This document shows positions 1-6,162 of a DNA stretch of 6,311 bases, one piece after another. This DNA comes from Gorillibacterium sp. GTDB lineage: Bacteria; Bacillota; Bacilli; Paenibacillales; NBRC-103111. Position numbers and translations under genes: made by a program. The notes beneath the pieces were generated by a model. The model saw only the letters and a program-made list of their open reading frames with translations, was not told where the DNA came from and did no database searches. Every line of letters starts with the position of its first letter. The stretch's first letter is position 1. The DNA lies in the NCBI GenBank assembly GCA_023511325.1, contig JAIMBU010000178.1, positions 1 through 6,311 on the forward strand, written 5' to 3'.

Positions 1-524
1 ATGTACGAGTGTTCGTGAGTGAGCGCCTGCAATTGAAACAGCGTCGAACGCGACAAAAGCGCTCCATTCACATGGTGAAATGGATTCTCTGTCGTAGCTC
101 CGATAAAAATAATTGTCCCCTGCTCCACAGCAGGAAGTAAGGCATCCTGCCTAGCGGTATTAAAACGATGAACCTCATCGAGAAATAGGATGGTTTTCCG
201 ATTGTATAAGGATTTATTCGTTTTCGCTTGTTCAATAACTTCTCTGACATCCTTCACAGTGGCGTCAACTGCATTCAGCTTGACGAATTCCCCTTGCGTG
301 CGGAAGGAAATAATGTTGGCTAGTGTCGTTTTCCCTGTTCCTGGTGGTCCATAGAGCAGGATAGAGGAGATTCGATCGGCCTCAATCATCCGCCGAAGCA
401 GCTTGCCAGGACCAACCAAATGCTCTTGCCCGATATATTCATCCAACGTTTCGGGACGTACCCGATCGGCCAATAATTTGTTGCTGGGCTCGCGCGCAGA
501 CTGGTAACTGAAAAGATCTTCCAT
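1..524 (-). CDS. rarA: Replication-associated recombination protein A (RarA/MgsA AAA+ ATPase), C-terminal part cut by window edge
   Basis: Reading the minus strand from the ATG at 524-522 gives 174 codons without a stop, so the gene runs off the left edge. The visible part is the N-terminal AAA+ ATPase domain: Walker A GPPGTGKTT at residues 59-67, Walker B ILFLDEVH at 112-119, followed by RFN, a sensor 1 motif GATTENP at 142-148, and LLSRS near 157-161, which holds the likely arginine finger. This series is typical of RarA/MgsA (B. subtilis YrvN), and differs from RuvB and DnaX. Family members are about 420-450 residues, so roughly 60 percent is missing, including the tetramerisation domain. 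RarA acts in the cytoplasm at stalled or damaged replication forks. The start is supported by AAGGAGG at 534-540, nine bases upstream. It begins 22 bp after the tcdA stop, so the two are probably cotranscribed. No missing catalytic residue is seen. Confidence 0.95.
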   Translation of the reverse strand, partial: MEDLFSYQSAREPSNKLLADRVRPETLDEYIGQEHLVGPGKLLRRMIEADRISSILLYGPPGTGKTTLANIISFRTQGEFVKLNAVDATVKDVREVIEQAKTNKSLYNRKTILFLDEVHRFNTARQDALLPAVEQGTIIFIGATTENPFHHVNGALLSRSTLFQLQALTHEHSY

Positions 525-546
525 CACGAAGTCCCTCCTTTCCTCA

Positions 547-1329
547 CTAATCTTTCGATATGCCTTTTTGTGCGGCCATCCAGTCCCCATCGGCCTTCGC
601 CAAAAGCTCCCGAACAACAACGCTGGCGGCAATCAGTCCAACAGTCGATGGCACGAAAGCATTGCTAGCCGGCGGCATTTTGGCTTTGCGTGTCAGCGGA
701 TTCGCTGGGGCAATCTGTTGGGTAATATCCTCGCGTGGAATAATCGGCAATTCGGTTGAGAATATCACCTGGACGCCTCGCTTGATCCCGTCCTTGCGCA
801 ATATTTTACGAATAACCCGAGCAATCGGATCGACTAAGGTTTTGGAGATATCCGCTACCTTGAACCGGGTGGGGTCCATTTTATTGGCTGCTCCCATGGA
901 TGAAATGATTGGGATGTTCCGTTCGAGACATTGCTTCATGATGTGAACCTTATAGACGATCGTGTCGGACGCGTCGACGACATAATCCAGCTTGTAGGCG
1001 AACAACTGCTCATACGTTTCTTCCGTGTAGAACATTTGCAGTGCAATCGCATCACATTCCGGATTAATATCGGCAATGCGGTCCTGCATAAGTTTAGCCT
1101 TCGGTTGGCCAACGGTTGACAGAAGGGCGTGCAATTGGCGATTGATATTGGTAATATCGATGACATCCTTGTCGATCATAATAATCCGTCCAACGCCGCT
1201 TCTTGCCAGCGCCTCTACGGCAAAAGAACCGACTCCGCCGATACCGAGCACGGCTACCGTACTGTTCTTCAGCACCTCAAGTCCTTCGGGTCCCATGGAA
1301 AGCTCATTCCGTGAAAATTGATGCAGCAT
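547..1329 (-). CDS. tcdA: tRNA threonylcarbamoyladenosine dehydratase (TcdA / YrvM, ThiF-MoeB-HesA fold)
   Basis: This 260-residue protein is an E1-like adenylating enzyme. Known members use ATP to dehydrate N6-threonylcarbamoyladenosine at tRNA position 37 to its cyclic form in ANN-decoding tRNAs. The sequence shows the nucleotide-binding glycine loop GIGGVGS at residues 29-35, DKD at 53-55, the NINRQ motif at 61-65 with its conserved Arg64, a lysine in QPKAK around 75-79, and DASD at 119-122. The C-terminal part with NAFVPSTVGLIAA (223-235) is typical of the TcdA/CsdL group and differs from MoeB or ThiF; I see no CxxC zinc pairs. Length matches the family. I chose the ATG at 1329 because GAAAGGTGAG (1336-1345) lies six bases upstream and the protein opens with MLHQFSRNEL, as relatives do. 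A reading frame 23 codons longer exists, but its extra part overlaps a palindrome and looks non-coding. rarA follows after 22 bp; aspS lies 211 bp upstream. Confidence 0.95.
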   Translation of the reverse strand: MLHQFSRNELSMGPEGLEVLKNSTVAVLGIGGVGSFAVEALARSGVGRIIMIDKDVIDITNINRQLHALLSTVGQPKAKLMQDRIADINPECDAIALQMFYTEETYEQLFAYKLDYVVDASDTIVYKVHIMKQCLERNIPIISSMGAANKMDPTRFKVADISKTLVDPIARVIRKILRKDGIKRGVQVIFSTELPIIPREDITQQIAPANPLTRKAKMPPASNAFVPSTVGLIAASVVVRELLAKADGDWMAAQKGISKD

Positions 1330-1349
1330 GCTATTCTCACCTTTCAGAC

Positions 1350-1395
1350 AGGAGGACACCCACACCTGATGATCATCAGCTGTCTGTGCCCTCCT
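1350..1395. repeat. 46-bp imperfect palindrome in the tcdA leader
   Basis: The two halves pair at 19 of 23 positions around a centre between 1372 and 1373. The middle is a perfect 14-bp palindrome, CTGATGATCATCAG (1366-1379), and the outer end pairs AGGAGG with CCTCCT-type sequence. No T-run follows on either strand, so it is not a standard terminator. On the transcribed minus strand the structure would end just upstream of the tcdA ribosome binding site (1336-1345). An AGGAGG ribosome-binding-like sequence lies within its 5' arm. It could be a DNA operator or an RNA hairpin in the tcdA 5' UTR; the sequence alone does not decide. Confidence 0.7.
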
Positions 1396-1434
1396 CATCC
1401 TTTATATTATTTATTTAACTTATTCGTTCTTCAG

Positions 1435-1465
1435 CCAAGGATAAACACCTGTCGGCGTCCTTTGG
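1435..1465 (+). repeat. Small hairpin repeat, copy 1 (aspS-tcdA gap)
   Basis: The plus strand reads CCAAGGATAAACACC, then TGTC, then GGCGTCCTTTGG. The arms pair as CCAAGGA with TCCTTTGG and as CACC with GGCG (one G-U type pair), leaving AAA/TAAA unpaired on the left arm only. It shares its left arm and GGCGTC right arm with the repeats at 3354-3391 and 4684-4715. No U-tract follows on either strand, so it does not look like a simple terminator. Confidence 0.7.
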
Positions 1466-1540
1466 TGTGCCGTTTGTTAACCAATGCAGAATCAGATGAA
1501 CCTCGATAAAAATGATACATTCTGATGTAGTGAACTCAAC

Positions 1541-3322
1541 TTATTTGGCAACAGGTTGTTTAAGCGCTACACGTATCGACAGATCTTCCAGTTGGTTGTC
1601 ATCTACCACGCTAGGCGCATTCGTCATCAGATCAGTCGCACTAGAGGTTTTAGGGAAGGCAATCGTTTCACGCAGGTTGGTATTGCCGGTTAGCAACATT
1701 ACCAAACGGTCAAAGCCGAAGGCTAAGCCGCCATGGGGCGGAGTCCCATATTCAAAGGCTTCCAGCAGAAAACCAAACTTCTCATTTGCTTCCTCCGGTG
1801 AAAATCCAAGGGCATTAAACATTTTTTCCTGTACATCGCGCTTATAAATCCGCATCGAACCGCCACCAACTTCGTAGCCATTCAAAACCAGGTCATAAGC
1901 TTGCGCGCGAATCTTCAGGGGATCTCCTGCAAAATGATGCATGTCTTCTTCTTTAGGGCGGGTGAAGGGATGATGTTCGGCGACATAACGTTTAGCATCT
2001 GCATCGTAACTAAGCAGCGGGAAATCGACTACCCAGGCAAATTTAAAGGCTGCTTCATCAATCAGACCGAGGTCTTTACCAATCTTCAGGCGTAGGTTAC
2101 CAAGGACATCATTGACCACTTTAGCTTTGTCCGCGGAGAAGATCAGCACATCTCCCTCTTCGGCTCCCAGGCGTTCGGACAGGGCAGCAATCTCAGCCTC
2201 GTTAAAGAACTTGACGATCGGCCCCTTCCATTCCCCTTCCTTCACTTGAATCCAGGCAAGACCCTTACCGCCATAACGCGAGGCAAAAGGTGCCAAAGCA
2301 TCAAGTTCCTTCCGGCTCCAGCTTCCGCAGCCCTTAGCGTTCAAAGCTTTAACGACACCACCATCTGCAACAATAGAAGCAAATACCTTTACGCCACTAT
2401 CTGCAACCAAATCAGAGACATCAGCCAGCTCAAGCCCAAAGCGAAGGTCCGGTTTATCGGATCCGTATTTACCCATAGCATCGGCATAGGTAAGCTTCTG
2501 GAATGGACGGGGAATCTCTATGCCCTTGGTTTCCCGGAACACGCGAACAACCAGCGCTTCCATCAACTCGCGAAGCTCCTCCTCCTCCATGAAGGAGGTT
2601 TCGATATCCACTTGCGTAAATTCTGGTTGACGGTCTGCTCTTAGATCCTCATCACGGAAGCAACGAGCGATTTGGTAGTAGCGCTCAAGTCCACTAACCA
2701 TCATCAATTGCTTATAGATTTGTGGGGATTGTGGCAAAGCATAGAATTCCCCAGGATGGACGCGGCTTGGCACTAGATAATCCCGAGCACCCTCCGGTGA
2801 GCTATTGGTCAAAATCGGCGTCTCAATTTCCACAAACTCATTCTCATCGAGAAAATCACGGAATACTTTAGCCGCTTTGGAACGAAGATAGAGCGTCTTC
2901 TGCATCTCTGGACGACGCAGGTCAAGGTAACGGTACTTTAAGCGCAACTGTTCATCGATTTCGATGCCATCCTCAATAAAGAACGGAGGTGTTTTGGATG
3001 CATTGAGAATCTCAATATCGGTAATCCGCACCTCGATCGTTCCCGTCTTCAGGTTGGCATTGATGGTATCCGTCGACCGTTCAACCACGTTGCCTTTGAC
3101 AGCCAATACATATTCACTCCGTGCGCGGTCCCCGATCTTCAATGCTTCGCCAGAAAAATCCGGATTAAATACGATCTGGACGATGCCACTGCGATCCCGC
3201 AGGTCGATAAACAAGACGCCCCCAAGATCCCGTCGAGTCTGTACCCAGCCGTTCAATACAACTTCCTTCCCAACATGCTCTTTACTCAACAATCCACACT
3301 TATGCGTTCTAGCTAGTTTCAT
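1541..3322 (-). CDS. aspS: Aspartyl-tRNA synthetase (class II, bacterial type with GAD insertion domain)
   Basis: This 593-residue cytoplasmic enzyme attaches aspartate to tRNA-Asp using ATP. The N-terminal OB-fold anticodon-binding domain covers about residues 1-110. The class IIb catalytic core follows, with motif 1 around 150-172, the aspartate-site sequence QSPQIYKQ at 198-205, motif 2 with FRDED at 222-226, and motif 3 with GFDRL at 536-540, whose arginine (539) contacts ATP. The bacterial GAD insertion lies roughly at 293-415. All signature residues are present and the length is normal for bacterial AspRS. Leu33 in RRDLGG is at the position where non-discriminating AspRS often carries histidine, so the enzyme is probably specific for tRNA-Asp; this is inference from known families. 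AGGGAG at 3333-3338, ten bases upstream, supports the ATG. aspS follows hisS after 80 nt with no terminator U-tract between them, so it is very likely the second gene of the T-box-controlled operon. Confidence 0.98.
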   Translation of the reverse strand: MKLARTHKCGLLSKEHVGKEVVLNGWVQTRRDLGGVLFIDLRDRSGIVQIVFNPDFSGEALKIGDRARSEYVLAVKGNVVERSTDTINANLKTGTIEVRITDIEILNASKTPPFFIEDGIEIDEQLRLKYRYLDLRRPEMQKTLYLRSKAAKVFRDFLDENEFVEIETPILTNSSPEGARDYLVPSRVHPGEFYALPQSPQIYKQLMMVSGLERYYQIARCFRDEDLRADRQPEFTQVDIETSFMEEEELRELMEALVVRVFRETKGIEIPRPFQKLTYADAMGKYGSDKPDLRFGLELADVSDLVADSGVKVFASIVADGGVVKALNAKGCGSWSRKELDALAPFASRYGGKGLAWIQVKEGEWKGPIVKFFNEAEIAALSERLGAEEGDVLIFSADKAKVVNDVLGNLRLKIGKDLGLIDEAAFKFAWVVDFPLLSYDADAKRYVAEHHPFTRPKEEDMHHFAGDPLKIRAQAYDLVLNGYEVGGGSMRIYKRDVQEKMFNALGFSPEEANEKFGFLLEAFEYGTPPHGGLAFGFDRLVMLLTGNTNLRETIAFPKTSSATDLMTNAPSVVDDNQLEDLSIRVALKQPVAK

Positions 3323-3353
3323 TCTGTTAAATCTCCCTCATCATTTAGTTAAT

Positions 3354-3391
3354 CTTTTGGAAAATATGACGCTGGAAGGCGTCTATCCTTA
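3354..3391 (-). repeat. Small hairpin repeat, copy 2 (hisS-aspS gap)
   Basis: On the minus strand this reads AAGGATAGACGCC, then TTCC, then AGCGTCATATTTTCC. The GACGC and GCGTC arms pair perfectly around a short loop, and AAGGA can pair further out with TTTTCC. It starts 11 nt after the hisS stop and ends about 30 nt before aspS. It resembles the repeats at 1435-1465 and 4684-4715 but lies in the opposite orientation and has the most diverged right arm. The following A/T-rich sequence is not a clean U-run, so a role in mRNA stability or processing between the two genes is as plausible as partial termination. Confidence 0.65.
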
Positions 3392-3402
3392 CTACAACAG
3401 GA

Positions 3403-4659
3403 TTAGCGGCGAATGATCGTTGCCGTCAATTGGCTGAGTGGTACTTTAACCTGCTCACCTGTCTCCATGTTCTTCAGACTGATATCTCCTGCCAGCAATT
3501 CATCATCGCCGAGGATAGCCACATATCTAGCCTTTAGCCGATCAGCCGATTTAAAGGCAGCCTTTACTTTACGGCCCCGATAGTCCATCTCAGCTGAAAG
3601 ACCTGCTGACCTTGCTTCGTGTAGCAATCTAACGGTTTCGGCTTCCGCTAGCTCGCCCATGCTGACCAAATAAAGATCAAGTGGAGGGTAACTTGGAATT
3701 TCAATGCCTTGTGCCTCCATAACAATCAGAACTCGCTCAAGGCCTATTCCCAGACCAACGCCTGGCTGGTCATGCTCTTCGCCACCGATCTGCCCAACAA
3801 GACCGTTATACCGTCCGCCACCGCCAATCGTGTCAATGGCTCCGATCCCTGCAGCTTTATATTCAAAGGCTGTGTGAGTGTAATAGTCGAGGCCGCGAAC
3901 AAGTCTGTGATTGACGTCAAAAGGAACGTTCATTGCGGTTAAATAGGCTTTTACTTGTTCAAAATGAATCCGACATTCCTCATCCAGATAATCCAGTATT
4001 GAGGGTGCCGCCGTAAACCTGTGCTGGTCGTTTTTGCAATCTAACACCCGAAGGGGATTGCGCTCCATGCGAGCCTGGCAGTCCTTACACAATTCATGCT
4101 TCATGGGTTCGAGAAATGCCAGCAAGGCTACCCGGAAAGCCGTTCTGATCTCAGCGGTTCCTACTGAATTCACTTCTACATGAATGTCCTTAAGTCCAAG
4201 CTGCAAGCAGTATTCATACCCTAAGGAAATCACCTCGGCGTCAACCGCCGGATTAACGGAACCAATCGCTTCAATACCAAATTGGTGGAATTGGCGCGAA
4301 CGTCCGGCCTGAGGCTGTTCGTAACGAAACATTGGCCCAATATAATACAGCTTGGTCACATCTGGATCGGCATAAAGCTTGTTCTCGGCGTAAGCACGGA
4401 CGACTCCTGCAGTTCCTTCCGGTCGAAGTGTCATACTGCGATTGCCTTTATCCAAGAAGGTATACATTTCTTTCTCAACAATATCTGTCGTTTCGCCCAC
4501 ACCGCGTTTAAAAAGCTCGGTCTGCTCAAAAATCGGTGTGCGTACCTCTCGGTAGCGATAACGAGTCGTTAAATTTCGGGCTGTCTCTTCAAGGTATTGC
4601 CATTTCTCAACAGTACCAGGGAGAAAATCCTGGGTACCCTTCGGTTTCTGAAAATTCAT
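3403..4659 (-). CDS. hisS: Histidyl-tRNA synthetase (class II)
   Basis: This 418-residue enzyme attaches histidine to tRNA-His. The opening QKPKGTQDFLP is diagnostic of HisRS. Motif 1 includes TPIFE (41-45). Motif 2 holds FRYEQPQAGR (111-120) followed by RQFHQFG. The histidine-binding signatures are RGLDYYTHTAFE (255-266) and GGGGRYNGL (279-287). Motif 3 has GLGIGLER (302-309). The C-terminal anticodon-binding domain starts near residue 326. The motif 2 residue 115 is Gln where most bacterial HisRS have Arg (ERPQ). I chose the ATG at 4659 because GGAGGGAG (4665-4672) precedes it and because the protein then starts at the family's normal position. A frame open for 59 more codons upstream runs through the leader terminator and is not coding. 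hisS is the first gene after the T-box leader, with 113 nt from terminator to start, and aspS follows. Confidence 0.98.
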   Translation of the reverse strand: MNFQKPKGTQDFLPGTVEKWQYLEETARNLTTRYRYREVRTPIFEQTELFKRGVGETTDIVEKEMYTFLDKGNRSMTLRPEGTAGVVRAYAENKLYADPDVTKLYYIGPMFRYEQPQAGRSRQFHQFGIEAIGSVNPAVDAEVISLGYEYCLQLGLKDIHVEVNSVGTAEIRTAFRVALLAFLEPMKHELCKDCQARMERNPLRVLDCKNDQHRFTAAPSILDYLDEECRIHFEQVKAYLTAMNVPFDVNHRLVRGLDYYTHTAFEYKAAGIGAIDTIGGGGRYNGLVGQIGGEEHDQPGVGLGIGLERVLIVMEAQGIEIPSYPPLDLYLVSMGELAEAETVRLLHEARSAGLSAEMDYRGRKVKAAFKSADRLKARYVAILGDDELLAGDISLKNMETGEQVKVPLSQLTATIIRR

Positions 4660-4683
4660 AAGAGCTCCCTCCAAACATTGATC

Positions 4684-4715
4684 ATCAAGGATAAACGCTT
4701 TAGGCGTCTTTTGAT
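4684..4715 (+). repeat. Small hairpin repeat, copy 3 (between T-box terminator and hisS)
   Basis: The plus strand reads ATCAAGGATAAACGC, then TTTA, then GGCGTCTTTTGAT. ATCAAGGA pairs with TCTTTTGAT with slight irregularity and CGC/CGCC-type bases pair with GGCG; TAAA is unpaired on the left arm only. It lies 25 nt upstream of the hisS start, close to the ribosome binding site but not including it. It shares the AAGGATAAAC arm with the repeat at 1435-1465. Confidence 0.7.
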
Positions 4716-4772
4716 ACAGTAAGTTTACTGGTGAAATATAAGAAAGCATCGAGATTAACTTATTTCTTCTTT

Positions 4773-4824
4773 TAAAAAAATAAAAAAACTCCCATCCATG
4801 GCTATAAAAGCCAAGGACGGGAGT
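4773..4824 (-). terminator. Rho-independent terminator of the hisS T-box leader
   Basis: On the minus strand ACTCCCGTCCTTGGCT (4824-4809) pairs with AGCCATGGATGGGAGT (4803-4788). This gives a 16-position stem with one G-U pair and one mismatch, and a 5-nt loop. It is followed by TTTTTTTATTTTTTT (4787-4773). It sits directly downstream of the T-box sequence and is the expected terminator that the antiterminator competes with. Confidence 0.93.
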
Positions 4825-5145
4825 TTGTATGCACAAATACCCGTGGTGCCACCTTCATTCAGAACGAGGACGGTTGTGCAGCCAGAATTGAACAGTTGTT
4901 CATATCCTTCTGCCTAGTGAACCATCATAAAATCGTTCCCTCATTAAATCCGGTTAACGCCCGGTCTACGCCTAACGGCTACTTCCTCCATGCATAAAAT
5001 TCAGCTTTGGTGTTCGCCGCCGGTTCTAAGGGAGGTCATTCGTCCGCTCGCACCACAGAAGCTTACAGCCTTGGCTTCCTCTCTGGAGAGGCCGGTGTCG
5101 GATTACTTGGTCCCATCAACGAATCGGTCTTTATAAAAGATAACT
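4773..5145 (-). promoter_or_regulatory. T-box riboswitch leader of hisS-aspS, probably responding to tRNA-Asp
   Basis: The leader shows T-box elements in the expected order on the minus strand. Stem I has a GATGGGA 5' strand, the loop E sequence AAGTA, the distal CCAGAGAGG and AAGC/GCTT elements, then the 3' strand ACGAATGACCTCCC. The specifier loop lies between CGGA and TCCC, and its codon reads GAC (5037-5035), aspartate. A stem II region with AGTAGCCG and a GTTAACCGG segment follows. Next comes a small GAACA/TGTTC hairpin. The T-box itself reads AAGGTGGCACCACGG (4855-4841), with bulge UGGC. UGGC pairs with GCCA, the end of tRNA-Asp. Uncharged tRNA would stabilise the antiterminator and allow transcription of the synthetase genes. 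The class is certain; the Asp assignment is strong inference, with Thr (ACC, one base shifted) the main alternative. Confidence 0.93.
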
Positions 5146-5152
5146 AACCTCG

Positions 5153-5181
5153 ATTGTATAGTTACGTCCCCGTAATGTCAA
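5153..5181 (-). promoter_or_regulatory. Sigma-A promoter of the hisS-aspS operon
   Basis: The minus strand has TTGACA (5181-5176), a 17-base spacer, and TACAAT (5158-5153), matching the vegetative consensus at 11 of 12 bases. Transcription should start near 5145, just ahead of the first strand of T-box stem I. Confidence 0.88.
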
Positions 5182-5348
5182 GAGGATACCAGCGCTTATT
5201 GACATGTTCAATCATTGCTGAAATTCCGCCTCCGCTACTGGTTTACGACAATAACAAGCTTTTTTGAACAATTGGATGTAACAACATGTCCCAAGTAGTA
5301 GTGTAACGGTCAACAACAGCTCCAAGAATATAGAAATTAGAAAAGGTT

Positions 5349-5386
5349 AAAAAAAAAGAAGGCCCACGTTGCGTTCCGTGGGCCTT
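5349..5386 (-). terminator. Strong Rho-independent terminator, minus strand
   Basis: AAGGCCCACG and CGTGGGCCTT (5359-5368 and 5377-5386) form a perfect 10-bp GC-rich stem around an 8-nt loop. On the minus strand it is followed by C and then nine T (5357-5349). On the plus strand no T-run follows, so it is directional. It would end either a long 3' UTR of the hydrolase gene, 228 nt upstream, or a separate short transcript. Confidence 0.9.
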
Positions 5387-5420
5387 GCAAAGTTTATATT
5401 TCAAAAGGGGGTCATGTGTA
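5349..5420 (-). ncRNA. Possible small RNA with C-rich motif, ending at the 5349-5386 terminator
   Basis: Upstream of the strong terminator on the minus strand is TATACTATACA (5427-5417), which could hold a -10 element, followed by ACATGACCCCCTTTTGA and about 15 A/U-rich bases. A transcript from here would be about 70 nt: a single-stranded C-rich tract (5407-5411) complementary to ribosome binding sites, then a terminator hairpin. That layout recalls RsaE/RoxS-type small RNAs of Bacillales, which use CCCCUUUG motifs. No good -35 box is visible, and no homology is shown. The alternative is simply the end of the hydrolase 3' UTR. Confidence 0.25.
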
Positions 5421-5613
5421 TAGTATAGACAACCAATGTTAAAGGACCATGTACAAATGATTACATTTATATTACAAAACAATAAACAAGCTTAAATCTG
5501 GCAGGATAATAAAATCCTTCTTGATCAGTCGCAAAAAATCATGACAACGAAAAGAAAAGGTTCCGTAAATAATTTTTGCAAATTACTATGCAAGATCACT
5601 TAGCTACTACTTT

Positions 5614-6162
5614 CTACAAATATTGAGCGATGTATTTGATCGCTTGTTCAGCACTCCGCTGTGAACCAAGATCGCTTAGATGCAGACGATCCTCGCAGAT
5701 GTTGTTGGTCAAATCCTGTTTGACCAAGTGGTTAAGGTCATTAATTTCTATTCCCTGCACCTTCATCAGAGCAACCGCGGCTGCATTATATCTATCGATT
5801 TCAGCATTGCTACGACCGACAGCATCATCAGGAACCGGAGTTGTTGTTGCAAAAATAACTCGGGCACCTGTGCGCTTTAGCTCGTTCAAGATCCGGCTTA
5901 ACGTCTCTAAATACTCCTCAAGCGAAGTCAACGTCTCAACCATAGGGGCTTCGTGATGTAAGTCCCACAACCCATTATTCCAGTGGACAATATCTGGCTT
6001 GCCCAGTTCCCCAATCCACAGGTTCACGCCCCAAAGTGTATATTTGGCAAACCGGCAATTTTCTTCAGGAGCAACCACCTCTGCCTGTCCTGCTAATCCA
6101 CTCTCTACAAAAGGCTGATAGCCCAAACGGATGGAATCGCCCAACAATAATACTTTTTTCAT
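5614..6162 (-). CDS. SGNH/GDSL-type hydrolase family protein, probably cytoplasmic
   Basis: This 182-residue protein has the SGNH hydrolase layout. The GDS motif with nucleophile Ser10 follows a hydrophobic strand (KKVLLLGDSIRLGY). HWNNGLWD at residues 60-67 supplies the block III asparagine. DRLHLSDLG at 158-166 supplies Asp158 and His161 of the triad. The oxyanion glycine is probably in WGVN near 44-47. The family includes esterases, lipases and carbohydrate deacetylases; the substrate here cannot be inferred. There is no signal peptide or membrane segment. I chose the ATG at 6162 because GAGG (6169-6172) lies six bases upstream; an in-frame ATG five codons earlier (6177) has no ribosome binding site and would cover that GAGG. 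The gene has the same strand as hisS but is separated by a terminator and the hisS promoter, so it is likely a separate unit. In B. subtilis the gene upstream of hisS is the amidase yrvJ instead. Confidence 0.88.
   Translation of the reverse strand: MKKVLLLGDSIRLGYQPFVESGLAGQAEVVAPEENCRFAKYTLWGVNLWIGELGKPDIVHWNNGLWDLHHEAPMVETLTSLEEYLETLSRILNELKRTGARVIFATTTPVPDDAVGRSNAEIDRYNAAAVALMKVQGIEINDLNHLVKQDLTNNICEDRLHLSDLGSQRSAEQAIKYIAQYL

Larger units (their letters stand above)
1330..1540 (-). other. aspS-tcdA intergenic region
   Basis: This 211-nt gap holds two separate inverted repeats, listed individually (1350-1395 and 1435-1465). I see no strong Rho-independent terminator after aspS. The nearest candidate is a 5-bp stem, TACAT/ATGTA at 1516-1529, followed on the minus strand by TCATTTTTAT, which is weak. 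A promoter for tcdA is not obvious either. TTGAGT-N16-TATCAT at the upstream end and AT-rich sequence at 1400-1420 are possible but poor matches. Whether tcdA-rarA is read through from hisS-aspS or has its own start cannot be settled from the sequence. Confidence 0.6.
5182..5613. other. Gene-free region between the hydrolase gene and the hisS promoter
   Basis: This stretch of about 430 bases is AT-rich and has no convincing protein gene. A 79-codon frame across 5243-5482 on the minus strand passes straight through the terminator at 5349-5386 and has no ribosome binding site. The only firm element is that terminator. A short inverted repeat, AGGAT/ATCCT near 5502-5518, lies in the part downstream of the hydrolase gene but has no U-tract. 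The bases 5182-5348 hold nothing I can identify. Confidence 0.6.

Noticed and set aside
560..946. Plus-strand frame of 128 codons opposite tcdA
   Set aside because: It lies wholly within tcdA on the other strand, has no ribosome binding site, and its composition follows from the tcdA codons.
1330..1398. 23-codon N-terminal extension of tcdA
   Set aside because: It covers the palindrome at 1350-1395, is not typical of the family, and the ATG at 1329 has a well-placed GAAAGGTGAG.
1435..4715. CRISPR-like array from the repeated AAGGATAAAC element
   Set aside because: Only three copies, over 1 kb apart, in two orientations and with genes between them.
4660..4836. 59-codon N-terminal extension of hisS, starting at an ATG at 4836
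   Set aside because: It runs through the T-box terminator and U-tract, lacks a ribosome binding site, and the family-typical start at 4659 has a strong one.
5162..5215. 17-codon minus-strand frame preceded by GGAGG, possible leader peptide
   Set aside because: The spacing from GGAGG to ATG is about 13 bases, and the frame overlaps the hisS -35 box and ends before the transcription start, so it is not in the operon mRNA.
5243..5482. 79-codon minus-strand frame
   Set aside because: It reads through the terminator hairpin at 5349-5386, has no ribosome binding site and no recognisable motif.
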